Positions 9,090 through 18,298 of a DNA stretch of 64,000 bases are shown in pieces. The notes below the pieces were generated by a model that was not told the origin of the DNA, did not search any database, and saw only the letters and a program-made list of their open reading frames with translations. The stretch spans positions 1 to 64,000 of the forward strand of contig NZ_CAADFC020000010.1 in assembly GCF_900696085.1 (NCBI RefSeq), written 5' to 3'. Position 1 is the stretch's first letter. Every line of letters starts with the position of its first letter. The DNA is from Bradyrhizobium ivorense. Its GTDB lineage: Bacteria > Pseudomonadota > Alphaproteobacteria > Rhizobiales > Xanthobacteraceae. The position numbers and the translations under genes were made by a program.

Positions 9090-10178
9090 CTATTCAGTCA
9101 GAATGGTTGCATCGTTGGTAGCCCAAGAGGCGGTACAGTTGTCGCCGACGCCTAGCATTGCGCCAGCCGATATGTTCAACACCTTGGAAGTGAGCTGCAA
9201 GCCTGAGTTGCTCCGGAATTCGACGATCGTCGCGTCCCCGACGAATGTCATGCCAGTGACGTGCCCTTGAATACCAGGGGCCGCCGCCTCGCCTGTGCCG
9301 AGATGCAAATGTTCCGGTCGCACGCAAAGCGTTGCATCCATGTCCCCATCAGACCATGCCGGTGCAGCCAACGTCTCGTCTGCAGGACCGTGAGCGACGC
9401 CGGACCTAAGCTTTGCGGGTATCAGGTTGACCTCACCCACGAAGCTTGCCACGAACAAGTCTGCAGGCCTGCGATAGATGTCCTGCGGTGCGGAGACCTG
9501 CCGAATCCGCCCCTCGTGCATCACTGCCACCCGATCGGACATGGCAAGCGCTTCTTCCTGATCGTGCGTGACGTAGATCATCGTCTTGCCGACGTCTCGG
9601 TGCAGCGTCTTAATCTCGTTCCGGAGATGCTGGCGCAGCTTCTTGTCTAGCGCGCCCAGTGGCTCGTCGAGGAGAAGAACGGGTGGATCGAACACCAATG
9701 CGCGGGCTATTGCGACTCTCTGCTGCTGACCACCGGACAGTTGGTGCGGGCGACGTGCAGCAAAAGCACCTAAGTGTACCTGATCGAGCACTCGATTGAC
9801 GCGAGCTTCGAGCTGTGCCTTCGGGACACGCCTCATTCGAAGAGGATACGCCACGTTCTCCGCGACTGTCATATGTGGGAATAGAGCATAGTTCTGGAAG
9901 ATCACGCCGAGTTCGCGACGGTGCGGCGGTAGGCGCGTGATGTCCTTGTCGTCCAGAAGCACCCGGCCGCTGTCCGGCATCTCGAAACCAGCGATCATCA
10001 TGAGCGTCGTGGTTTTCCCCGATCCGCTAGGACCGAGCAAGGAGATGAATTCTCCTGGCGAGACGGAAAGACTGACGTCGTCGACCGCCATCGCTGCACC
10101 ATAGCGCTTTTGCAGGCTATGCAGCGCTATGCCGCCGGTTTTCACGTCAGTGCTGCTCGGCATGGCCCTCATCAACAT
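9090..10178 (-). CDS. ABC transporter ATPase, PotA/CysA type
   Basis: This 362-residue ATPase belongs to the spermidine/putrescine-iron-sulphate importer group. It has a Walker A motif (GPSGSGKTT, about 49-57), an ABC signature (LSGGQQQR, about 147-154), Walker B (VLLLDEP, about 167-173) and a C-terminal TOBE-like regulatory domain (about 270-360). It sits 47 nt downstream of the fused permease gene and completes the importer. An AGGGAG ribosome site precedes the ATG at 10178. The importer family handles polyamines, amino-acid derivatives and related cations, which fits the aminotransferase and semialdehyde dehydrogenase genes nearby. Confidence 0.92.
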   Translation of the reverse strand: MLMRAMPSSTDVKTGGIALHSLQKRYGAAMAVDDVSLSVSPGEFISLLGPSGSGKTTTLMMIAGFEMPDSGRVLLDDKDITRLPPHRRELGVIFQNYALFPHMTVAENVAYPLRMRRVPKAQLEARVNRVLDQVHLGAFAARRPHQLSGGQQQRVAIARALVFDPPVLLLDEPLGALDKKLRQHLRNEIKTLHRDVGKTMIYVTHDQEEALAMSDRVAVMHEGRIRQVSAPQDIYRRPADLFVASFVGEVNLIPAKLRSGVAHGPADETLAAPAWSDGDMDATLCVRPEHLHLGTGEAAAPGIQGHVTGMTFVGDATIVEFRSNSGLQLTSKVLNISAGAMLGVGDNCTASWATNDATILTE

Positions 10179-10225
10179 TTTAGCTCCCTAGAGTGATGAC
10201 GTTTGATTCGTACACAACCTACTCC

Positions 10226-11989
10226 TTAGCTTTGCGCCTTTCGGCGACCGAGCAGCGTATTGACGAAAATCACGATCGTCGCGAATACCATCTGCAGCGT
10301 GGCTACGGCTGCAATGGTGGGATTTATGTCTTGCGTGATCCCTTCCCACATGCGCATCGGCAGAGTGGCTATTCTTCCGATCCCGAGAAACAGCACGTAG
10401 ACGACGTCGTCGAACGAGATAAGGAATGCCAAGAACGCGGCGACGATGAGTGCCGGCATAACGAGTGGGGCGATGATCGTGCGGAACGTGGCTAGGGGCC
10501 CAGCGCCAAGGCTGCGCGCCGCACGCTCGTATGTTGGATTGAGGTCACGTAGATTGGCAACCACGATCACGACGACGTAAGGGATGGCATGCACAGCATG
10601 ACCAAGTGCCAAGCCAAACTCTGTACCCTGCAGCCCCACCTGGACCAGCACGAAGTAGGTCGCAACCGCCACCACGACCGTTGGCATGATAATGGGCGAG
10701 AGCACGAGCGCGATCATCGCTCCACGGCCGCGGATACGGCCACGCGACAAGCCGAAGGCGAGCATGGCGCCAAGCATGGTTGCCATGGTGGTGGCCATTA
10801 ATGCAATACGGATGCTAGTGACGGTTGCCCGCAACCACAAAGGGTCGGAAAAATAGCGTTCGTAGTTTTGCAACGAGTAGCCCGGTACGGGGAAAACAAA
10901 ATAGGACGAAGCGCTGAACGACAGGTACGCAACGATCACTACCGGCAGAAGGAGAAGTACAGCCAAGAAGCTGGCGAAGATTGGGATACCCCGACCTCCC
11001 ATGGAAGGGAGCCACCGATCGAGCGCGTTCGCGGCGGAGCCGATCCGCATTAGCCACTGCGTACCCATTTGACGCCGGGCGGTTTTATCCAAGCCGATTT
11101 TATCGTCGGAGAACCCCAATAATTGTTCAATGGGGAAGAACCGAGAGCCTAACCACAGCACGGCCATGACAGCCACCAACAGGACAGTGGACAAGGCGGC
11201 GCCAAAGTTCCAATTGAGCTGACCCACGACTTGCGCGCTGATCTCCATGGTGATGGTGACGTCCGACACGCCACCGAGCAATGCCGGAGTAATGTAGAAG
11301 CCGAGGCAGTTGATGAAGACGAGCAAAATACCTGCGATAAGGCCAGGCAAGCTGAGCGGCAGAAAAACGGTGAGGAAGGCTGCGAGCGGGCTCGCTCCGT
11401 TAGCTCGCGCGGCACGCAGCAGTCTCTGGTCGATGCTGGACATCACCGTGAGCATCGGCAGGATCATCAGCGGCATGACCACGTGAGTCATGCCGGCGAT
11501 CACGCCGATTCGGTTGTAGAGCAGCGCAACCGGTTGGGACACCCAGCCGAGCTGGAGCAGGATTTCGTTGATAACGCCATTCCGTCCGAGAAGGACTACC
11601 CATGCAAAGGTCCGCGCCAGAACGCTCGTAAAGAAGGGCAGCACGACTGCGATTAGTAAAAACGTGCGCAGCTTTGTTCCACCCGTCGTAAGCGCGTAGG
11701 CGATTGGGTAGGATAGGACGAACGTAAGCGCAGTCACCACGCAGCTAATCTGTAACGTGGTGCGCAGTACACCGATATAGGCAGGATTTTGCGCGATGCG
11801 CACGAAATGCGCGATCGTCCAGTCAGGGGCCCCAAAGGACAGCAACAAGAGCCAGCCGAGCGGGACAACGAAGAGCACCGCGAGGAAGATACTTCCAGGC
11901 AGCATGAGCCAGGCCCATGGAGTGGGCCGGGCCGGTTGCAAGGCCCGAGTGGTTTTTTGAATTTCGGTAGAGCTTATCGTGTACGCCAT
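10226..11989 (-). CDS. fused ABC permease (PotB-PotC type in one polypeptide)
   Basis: This 587-residue membrane protein carries two complete binding-protein-dependent permease domains in one chain. Domain 1 covers about 20-290, with an EAA-like loop RLLRAARANGASPLAAF. Domain 2 covers about 310-585, with the loop TYERAARSLGAGPLATF. Usual polyamine importers encode these as two proteins (PotB and PotC). About twelve hydrophobic segments are visible. I chose the ATG at 11989, which overlaps the 3' end of the binding-protein gene by 16 nt. The open frame to 12295 is an unrelated reading of the binding-protein gene. It acts in the inner membrane with the ATPase at 9090-10178. Confidence 0.9.
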   Translation of the reverse strand: MAYTISSTEIQKTTRALQPARPTPWAWLMLPGSIFLAVLFVVPLGWLLLLSFGAPDWTIAHFVRIAQNPAYIGVLRTTLQISCVVTALTFVLSYPIAYALTTGGTKLRTFLLIAVVLPFFTSVLARTFAWVVLLGRNGVINEILLQLGWVSQPVALLYNRIGVIAGMTHVVMPLMILPMLTVMSSIDQRLLRAARANGASPLAAFLTVFLPLSLPGLIAGILLVFINCLGFYITPALLGGVSDVTITMEISAQVVGQLNWNFGAALSTVLLVAVMAVLWLGSRFFPIEQLLGFSDDKIGLDKTARRQMGTQWLMRIGSAANALDRWLPSMGGRGIPIFASFLAVLLLLPVVIVAYLSFSASSYFVFPVPGYSLQNYERYFSDPLWLRATVTSIRIALMATTMATMLGAMLAFGLSRGRIRGRGAMIALVLSPIIMPTVVVAVATYFVLVQVGLQGTEFGLALGHAVHAIPYVVVIVVANLRDLNPTYERAARSLGAGPLATFRTIIAPLVMPALIVAAFLAFLISFDDVVYVLFLGIGRIATLPMRMWEGITQDINPTIAAVATLQMVFATIVIFVNTLLGRRKAQS

Positions 11990-13113
11990 GCCAGCCAACG
12001 TTCCTGCAGATAATCCACATTTGTCTTTCCGTCCGGCCGTTTGGCTGCGAGCCATCCGGTGTCCTCGATGACACACTTCCCGATATTCTCGGGATTGATG
12101 TTGAGCAGCGGGATCAACTCGGCCGGAAGATAGTCGAGCTGGTTTGTGTTCGGTCCAGGATAGCCCGTGCCCTGTGTCCACCCAGCTGCAATCCGCGCCC
12201 GGTTCAAGAAGGCGAAAAGCTTCTGCGCATTCGCCGTGTTCGGGCCACCTTTCAGGATGGTCGCGTAGTTGTATCTCAAGTACCCCCCGTTCCATACGAG
12301 CTTGATCGGCGCGCCTTGGCGGATAGCGGCCAACGCGCGGCCGTCATAGACGTTGCTCATCGCGTATTCCCGGTTGATCAAGAGCTGGATCGGCTCTCCG
12401 CCAGCGGCCCACCACTTCGTAATGTGCGGCTTAAGTCCGCTGAGCTTGTCGAACGCTTGACCAATTTTGTCATCGGTGAGCGGCCAGATATCTTTCGTTG
12501 CAACTCCGGCGGCGAGGAGTGCGGAAACGATGTTGCGGGTCGCCTCGGAAGCGAAAAGCCCGCGCGGCCCCGGGAACTTCTTGACGTCCCAAAAATCCGC
12601 CCAACTTTGCGGACCGCGCTCCGGATAGGCGCGCTGGTCATAAGCGAGCACCATGCCGACCCCGTATATGGCGACGGCGTCTTTTAGACGAGTCCGGGCG
12701 GGCGTGCCCGCGAGCGACTCCTCGTCCCAAAGGCTGTAGTCAATCGGCACGAACATTCCGGCCTCGTGCATTTCCGGATAGTTCTGCGCCACGACATAGG
12801 CGATGTCCCAATCGATCCGCCCGGCCTGGTGCATCGCCTTGACTTGAGGCTCGGCGAGGTCGGCCACGACATCCACCACCTTGATTCCCGTGGCCTTCGT
12901 GAACGGCTCGTACACCTGTCGCCGGACACCCTCAGTGAAAGAGCCGCCGTAGCTATAAACCACGACTTCACCGCTGCCAGTGAGTTTTTCCTGCGCAAAG
13001 GCCTCGGTCGCCCGAGCAAGTGCAGGAATCGTCATGCTCGCCGCCGCGCCTTGTAGCAGGGCCCTGCGGTTCCAGCCGAATTGTCGAGGCTTGATATCGA
13101 CTGAATCAGTCAT
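11974..13113 (-). CDS. ABC transporter substrate-binding protein, PotD/SBP family 1
   Basis: This is a 379-residue periplasmic binding protein. The N-terminus has a twin-arginine-like signal (NRRALLQGAAASM, Arg16-Arg17, hydrophobic stretch, then ARATEAFAQ as a likely cleavage region). The mature part starts with GEVVVYSYGGSF, typical of PotD/Fe3+-type family 1 binding proteins. The ATG at 13113 is fixed by an excellent AGGAGG ribosome site 8 nt upstream; the longer frame to 13242 is unlikely. The gene is the first of the importer genes and follows the TauD gene by 131 nt. The ligand is unknown; polyamine-like or amino-acid-derived compounds are plausible from context. Confidence 0.9.
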   Translation of the reverse strand: MTDSVDIKPRQFGWNRRALLQGAAASMTIPALARATEAFAQEKLTGSGEVVVYSYGGSFTEGVRRQVYEPFTKATGIKVVDVVADLAEPQVKAMHQAGRIDWDIAYVVAQNYPEMHEAGMFVPIDYSLWDEESLAGTPARTRLKDAVAIYGVGMVLAYDQRAYPERGPQSWADFWDVKKFPGPRGLFASEATRNIVSALLAAGVATKDIWPLTDDKIGQAFDKLSGLKPHITKWWAAGGEPIQLLINREYAMSNVYDGRALAAIRQGAPIKLVWNGGYLRYNYATILKGGPNTANAQKLFAFLNRARIAAGWTQGTGYPGPNTNQLDYLPAELIPLLNINPENIGKCVIEDTGWLAAKRPDGKTNVDYLQERWLAWRTR

Positions 13114-13244
13114 GGCAATCCCTCCTGAGTTCTCAGCCAGCGGTCGTGAGAGTAAGTCGGCCCTTGGCTGATATTTTCCGCCTTGAGCTCGCGACTTGCA
13201 CGCCCTCATCCTGACACAGACGAGAGCGCTCCTGGATACCATCG

Positions 13245-14111
13245 TTAGGCTGCCGCTACCGGGCGCTGTCCTTGGGCGGTCGTGCGGTGCATCAGGCGAA
13301 CCGACCGCGGATCGAACTGGTCCCGGCGATGAAGAAGACAGCGGTTGTCCCAGATTATCATATCACCCGGCCTCCACTCCTGATGCCAGACGTGGTCGGG
13401 ACTAGTCGCGCACTGCCACAATTGGTCTAGCAGCTCACTCGCCTCGTCCTGCCTCATGCCGACGATCACCTGCCTCTCTCGGCCGGCACCGAGATAGAGG
13501 CAAGGCTTCCCAGAAGCTGGGTGTCGCATGACGATCGGGTGATCGACACCCGACCAAGCGGCAAAATCCTTGGACGCAGGCATTTCCTTACCCCGGCGTG
13601 GAGCACCGGAAATGTCGAGCACGTCCTGGTGGTGAATATACAGCCCACGCAAGCGCGCCTTCATCGAGTCAGGAAGTGCGGCATATGCGCTGTACATGTT
13701 CGCCCAATACGTGTTCCCGCCAGCTGGAGGCACCTCCAATGCACGGAGGAGGGCCGCCGAGGGCGGCTGCTTGATCCACCAGTGATCGGTGTGCCACTGT
13801 ACCTCTCCATCACCGAGATCGCCTGCAGGCGTTCCGTCCGGATTCTTCTTGTTCGCAATTACAAATATTTCCGGCGAGTCCTCGCGTTTACCGTGCTGCA
13901 CATTTGTCGTAAGAAAGATGGGGCCCAGTGCCTTCGTAATCGCAATCTGCTCGGCATCGCCGATCGGGACATTGCGAAACCGCAGTACCGGGTATTTTGT
14001 CCACGCATTCCGCAGGTCGATAGCGACCTGCTCGTCCATGTTATGGACGGGGAAATCCGTGATTTCCGCAACGAAGCCCGCAACAATTTCTTTAACCACC
14101 AAGCGCGTCAT
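13245..14111 (-). CDS. TauD/TfdA family Fe(II)/2-oxoglutarate dioxygenase, copy 1
   Basis: This is a 288-residue dioxygenase. The iron ligands are in WHTDHWW (His and Asp of the H-x-D motif) and LLHRRD (distal His), and SVRLMHRTT carries the 2-oxoglutarate-binding Arg. TauD relatives hydroxylate a substrate next to a heteroatom, releasing for example sulphite, amine or alcohol. I chose the ATG at 14111 because a GAGGAGATC ribosome site precedes it. It heads the transporter operon (spacing 131 nt to the binding-protein gene). It is therefore a good candidate for the first attack on the imported compound. It is only distantly related to the two other TauD copies in the window. Confidence 0.88.
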   Translation of the reverse strand: MTRLVVKEIVAGFVAEITDFPVHNMDEQVAIDLRNAWTKYPVLRFRNVPIGDAEQIAITKALGPIFLTTNVQHGKREDSPEIFVIANKKNPDGTPAGDLGDGEVQWHTDHWWIKQPPSAALLRALEVPPAGGNTYWANMYSAYAALPDSMKARLRGLYIHHQDVLDISGAPRRGKEMPASKDFAAWSGVDHPIVMRHPASGKPCLYLGAGRERQVIVGMRQDEASELLDQLWQCATSPDHVWHQEWRPGDMIIWDNRCLLHRRDQFDPRSVRLMHRTTAQGQRPVAAA

Positions 14112-14217
14112 CCCTGATCTCCTCGTTAATTGCATCGAGCGCCTGGAGAGCTGCGCTCGTTTTCGCGACCGTAGCCCCCCGTCAAAACCGATTAAGTGCA
14201 ATGTTTCGCGCGATTCT

Positions 14218-14230
14218 GCCGAAATTCGGC
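14218..14230. promoter_or_regulatory. 13-bp palindrome, candidate operator (site 3)
   Basis: The sequence GCCGAAATTCGGC is a perfect palindrome with the same GAAATTC core as the sites at 3077 and 5712. It lies 107 nt upstream of the dioxygenase-importer operon, linking that operon to the racemase-like genes in one presumed regulon. Confidence 0.5.
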
Positions 14231-14795
14231 GCCCATGACGCAGTGTCCGCTTGCTTTCGGCATGCTGGTCCTACGCTACCGATATTACCAGGGCTGCGAG
14301 CATTCGTCTCGCCGACAAGCCCCCTTACGGAAACGTTGCATCAAGCGTACAACCGATGGAGGAGCGTCAATGAAAGCAGCGGCTTATCGTCGGGAGATAG
14401 CCTGCTCTGCTGTCGTTGGCACTCGCCGTTCGATGCCAGCAGCTTGATACGAGGAAAGATCAGAGCACAAGGTCTCGGGGCCACCTCAATGTCAGATCAC
14501 GTCAGAGGCCTGACGCGCTCCAATGTCTCAAGGCAACCGCGCGAGCAGACAATCACGTTGCGCGGGCTTTTGATATGGACATCCCGATCGACCCGTTGGT
14601 CGCTTGATATGACCAGCCAGCTTTCCGCCGCAGCGCGTGAAGAAGTATAGCGACCCGCCAGAGATTCACTTTCCGAAATAGCAAGACGTTCGACGCAATG
14701 ACAATAGTTGAATTTGTTACGGATCCTCTACCCCGCGGTTCTGCCGCGGGACTCTCGATGAGAGCGAGGTCCCGCCGGCATTCTAAAGGCGAAGA
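14231..14795. other. intergenic region with GC-rich stem-loop
   Basis: I see no gene in these bases. A strong hairpin, CCCGCGG (14732-14738) and CCGCGGG (14744-14750) with a TTCTG loop, lies 45 nt downstream of the aminotransferase stop codon. There is no following T-run on the minus strand, so it may be an mRNA-stabilising or factor-dependent terminator structure and not an intrinsic terminator. Confidence 0.5.
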
Positions 14796-16196
14796 TTAAA
14801 CCGTGGTGGATTCCTTTGCTAGTTCGTCCATCACCTGCTTCGTCGCTCGATACGCAAGGTCCACGATCTCATCAATTTCAGCCTCGGACACGACTAGCGG
14901 CGGCGCGAAACCTAGAATGTCCCCATGTGGCATTGCTCGAGCGATAAGTCCCCGATCCCGGGCGGCCTTTGAGATGCGGGCGCCAACCTTGAGTTGCGGG
15001 TCAAATCGCTGTTTGGTGTGGCGGTCTGCGACGAACTCGACGGCGCCCAGCAATCCGACGCCGCGCACCTCGCCAACAATTTCTAGCTGTGCAAACCGCT
15101 CCTTTAGCCGCTTCTGGAAATGCGAGCCCACGATCCTGGCGCGATCGCTCAGTTGCTCCTTCTCAACAATATCGAGGACCGCGTTTGCTGCCGCGGCCGC
15201 GATCGGATGTCCAGAATAGGTATAGCCATGCGAGAAGGCCCCGACGCGCTCGGCAGCCCCCTCCATAACAGCATAAACCTTCTCACCTACGATAGCTCCC
15301 GAAAGAGGCACGTAGCCAGATGTCAGGCCCTTAGCAACTGTCACCAGGTCCGGCTCGATCTCGTAGAGGGTGCTGCCGAAATCAGCGCCGGTTCGGCCGA
15401 AGCCGCAAACGACCTCATCCGCGATCAGAAGAACGTCGTAGCGCCTGAGCACAGCTTGGACTTCGTGCCAGTAGCCCGCCGGCGGAGGTGTGATACCCCC
15501 GGTACCGAGTACCGGCTCCGCGATGAAGGCACCAACCGTTTCCGGCCCCTCTCGCAAGATGAGCTGTTCAAGCTCAGCCGCTCGCCGTCGAGAGAACGCC
15601 TCTTCCGTCTCGCCTGGCTCAGCGCCCCAGTAGTGGTGCGGCGTGCCGGTGTGCAAAATGCCCGGAAAGGGAAGATCCATATGATCATGGTAGAATGACA
15701 TACCGGTCATCGATCCCGAAATCACCGAGCAGCCATGGTAACCGCGCTCACGCGAGATGATCTTTTTCTTCTTAGGCTGTCCACGCAGGTTGTTGTAATA
15801 CCAAACGAGCTTCGCCTGCGTCTCGTTCGCGTCTGATCCGGACAACCCATAGAAGACCTTGCTCGGCTTTCCGGGTCCCATTCGCACAAGACGATCGGAC
15901 AAGATAGCGAGCTCTTCAGTAGTATGGGCCGCATACGAATGGTAATATGCAAGCTTGTAAGCCTGCCGTGCGATGGCCTCGGCTACCTCCGTTCGACCGT
16001 AGCCGATGTTGACACAGTAGAGGCCGGCAAAGCCGTCGATGTAGCTATGCCCCTGCGCGTCTTCGATACGGATGCCCTTGCCTCCCGTGACGATCGTTGG
16101 ATCGCCGATCTTGCCACTGGCGTATTCCTTAAGCTGGGTGAACGGGTGCAGGACACTCGAGCGATCCAGGTTAGCTATAGTTTTGATATGGTTCAT
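14796..16196 (-). CDS. class III (omega) aminotransferase, PLP-dependent
   Basis: This is a 466-residue fold-type I aminotransferase of the class III group (putrescine-pyruvate, beta-alanine-pyruvate, DoeD/GABA types). The cofactor site is visible: SGSDANE at about 119-125, IADEV with Asp260, and the Schiff-base lysine Lys289 in TVAKGLTSG. It transfers a terminal amino group to a keto acid such as pyruvate, giving a semialdehyde. The dehydrogenase gene 13 nt upstream encodes the expected next enzyme. A GGGAGAAG ribosome site precedes the ATG at 16196. With the PotABCD-type importer this pair suggests degradation of a diamine, GABA-like or diaminobutyrate-like compound. Confidence 0.9.
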   Translation of the reverse strand: MNHIKTIANLDRSSVLHPFTQLKEYASGKIGDPTIVTGGKGIRIEDAQGHSYIDGFAGLYCVNIGYGRTEVAEAIARQAYKLAYYHSYAAHTTEELAILSDRLVRMGPGKPSKVFYGLSGSDANETQAKLVWYYNNLRGQPKKKKIISRERGYHGCSVISGSMTGMSFYHDHMDLPFPGILHTGTPHHYWGAEPGETEEAFSRRRAAELEQLILREGPETVGAFIAEPVLGTGGITPPPAGYWHEVQAVLRRYDVLLIADEVVCGFGRTGADFGSTLYEIEPDLVTVAKGLTSGYVPLSGAIVGEKVYAVMEGAAERVGAFSHGYTYSGHPIAAAAANAVLDIVEKEQLSDRARIVGSHFQKRLKERFAQLEIVGEVRGVGLLGAVEFVADRHTKQRFDPQLKVGARISKAARDRGLIARAMPHGDILGFAPPLVVSEAEIDEIVDLAYRATKQVMDELAKESTTV

Positions 16197-16209
16197 TCTA
16201 ATCTTCTCC

Positions 16210-17718
16210 CTAAGCCGCCAGATCGCCGAAGCAGACGTATTTCAGCTCCATGTATTCCGACAAGCCGTGCCGCGATCCTTCGCGGCCGAGCCCAGATTGC
16301 TTCCATCCGCCGAACGGGATCGGCGGCCCAGTGAATGATGGCGTATTGATGCCAAGCATCCCGCACTCAATTCGCTCAGATAGCCGGAGCGCTCGGCGAA
16401 GATCGTCCGTGTAGACGTACCCAGCGAGGCCCATCTCATTCGCATTGGCTCGAGCAACCACCTCTTCTTCAGAGGCGAATGGCAGCACGGCCGCCACCGG
16501 TCCGAACGTTTCCTCGTGCACAATGAGCATATCGTCAGTGACATCGCTTAGCAGCGTTGGAAGAACAAAGTTCGGCCCTAGCCGCTCACTTACTCTTGCG
16601 GAGCTGGTACGCGCGCCTTTTGCCACCGCATCATCGATCTGCATCCTGCACTTGTTGGCGACAGACAATTTCGTCATCGGGCCGATATTCGTCGTAGGTT
16701 CGAGGCCATGGCCGACGGTGAGGCGAGCAATGGCGGCAGCAAAGGCCGCAACGAAAGCATCATAGATCCCGCTTTGGACATAGATGCGGTTAGCTGCCAA
16801 GCAATCTTGCCCCGATGTAGCGAACTTCGCGGCCATCGCTCCCTTGACGGCCTTATCCAGGTCGACGTCGTCGAAGACGATGAAGGGGGCATGCCCACCG
16901 AGCTCGAGTGAGACCTTCTTTACCGTGTCGGCCGCCCCCCTCAACAGCAGGCGTCCCACCTCGGTTGACCCCGTGAACGAAAGAGCTCGCACCCTGGGAT
17001 CGTGCAACAGGGGCTCCGAAAGTTCGATCGGATTGCCGACGAGCACCTGGAATACACCTCGGGGGACGCCAGCCCTCGCGGCCAACCTGGCCACCGCAAG
17101 CGCAGAGAGCGGGGTCTCGGGAGCAGGCTTCACGATCATCGGGCAACCAGCCGCCAAAGCAGCACCCGCCTTCCGCGTAATCATGGCGACCGGGAAATTC
17201 CAAGGCGTGATCGCCGCCGTGACACCGATCGGGTACATTCGCACCTGGAGCAGGCCTCCAAGCTTGTGGCTCGGGATTGTCTCGCCGTATGCGCGCTCCC
17301 CCTCTGCAGCAAACCACTCGAGAAATCCCGCACCATAGGCAACCTCGTGGCGCGACTCCTCGAGGGGCTTGCCCTGCTCACTCGTAAGCAAGATGGCAAG
17401 CTCTTCCGAGTTGTCGTACATCAAGGACGCCCACGACCTAAGGATTGCGCCGCGCCTAGTTGGTAACAATCCGCGCCAGGCAGCGGCCGCATGTTCGGCT
17501 GCCGCGATCGCAACATTCATGTCAGCGGCAGTGCAACGAGCGACGCTCGCTAGCTCATCTCCCGTGGCCGGGTCGATGACGACGTCTCTTTGCTCGCCGG
17601 CAACCCAGCAGCCGTCGACCAAGGCAGCTCCTGTGATAAAATCACGATCTCGGAGACTTCCCAGGTGCTTTGCTGCGAGTCCCACCGGATGTGCAGGTCG
17701 AAAGGTATGAAAACTCAT
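16210..17718 (-). CDS. NAD(P)-dependent semialdehyde dehydrogenase (GabD/DoeC-like)
   Basis: This is a 502-residue aldehyde dehydrogenase of the succinate-semialdehyde group. Catalytic residues are Asn174 (TPWNFP), Glu272 (LELGGHAP) and Cys306 (SGQDCLAANR, a context characteristic of succinate semialdehyde dehydrogenases). It oxidises the semialdehyde made by the adjacent aminotransferase, feeding the product towards the TCA cycle. The two genes are 13 nt apart and almost certainly co-transcribed, with this one first. Aspartate-semialdehyde oxidation, as in ectoine breakdown, is an alternative. Confidence 0.9.
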   Translation of the reverse strand: MSFHTFRPAHPVGLAAKHLGSLRDRDFITGAALVDGCWVAGEQRDVVIDPATGDELASVARCTAADMNVAIAAAEHAAAAWRGLLPTRRGAILRSWASLMYDNSEELAILLTSEQGKPLEESRHEVAYGAGFLEWFAAEGERAYGETIPSHKLGGLLQVRMYPIGVTAAITPWNFPVAMITRKAGAALAAGCPMIVKPAPETPLSALAVARLAARAGVPRGVFQVLVGNPIELSEPLLHDPRVRALSFTGSTEVGRLLLRGAADTVKKVSLELGGHAPFIVFDDVDLDKAVKGAMAAKFATSGQDCLAANRIYVQSGIYDAFVAAFAAAIARLTVGHGLEPTTNIGPMTKLSVANKCRMQIDDAVAKGARTSSARVSERLGPNFVLPTLLSDVTDDMLIVHEETFGPVAAVLPFASEEEVVARANANEMGLAGYVYTDDLRRALRLSERIECGMLGINTPSFTGPPIPFGGWKQSGLGREGSRHGLSEYMELKYVCFGDLAA

Positions 17719-18298
17719 TTGAAAGTTCCAGCAGTCGCTTGCTTTAACGCCCCTCGGCTTTCATCCTACTGGGATCGCAAACATTATTCGCGTCGCGTTT
17801 CCCTATGGGGCGTATGTTTTCCTGCGATACAGGGCCATTCGATGCCGACTTCCACACGGACAGCCTCTTTGCGCAGTCGATGCGGATCTTCGTCGCCGCC
17901 CGCCGCACTAACCGAGCCAATTTCGCGCGCCGACGAGCAAGCTGATCGTGAAAAGGCGCCCATTTAGGGCCGAGCGCCACAGCATTACCCACATGCGCAC
18001 CAGCTCCAATTTTGTTGCGGAGGCGCCCGCGCCAACAGGTGGGCTGCAGCAAGGCGTTCGACATGGGAAGTAACGAGCGCATTTGCGCGCGCCGCTGAGC
18101 AGTTGTCCGATGCAGGCTCGGCAACGCCAGGAGACGACAAGGATTCCCAATGCCGGCATCGATCAAGGTTATGTGCCAAGACGCGAGAGACCCTTGCGGG
18201 GCTGTTGCGGGCGTTCACGTTAGACTGCGAACGGCACGGCTGACCTGTGAGGCTAAACCTTGCTGGATACCGAACGCAGGGCTACCCTCGAGCCCTCG
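17719..18298. other. intergenic region, no gene recognised
   Basis: About 580 bases between the dehydrogenase start and the flavin reductase end. Several open frames exist but none has recognisable motifs or a good ribosome site. The promoter of the dehydrogenase-aminotransferase operon must lie here. The 13-bp palindrome of the other units is absent. Confidence 0.4.

Noticed and set aside
10226..12295. 689-codon version of the fused permease
   Set aside because: The first 102 codons are an out-of-frame reading of the binding-protein gene; homology starts at the ATG at 11989.
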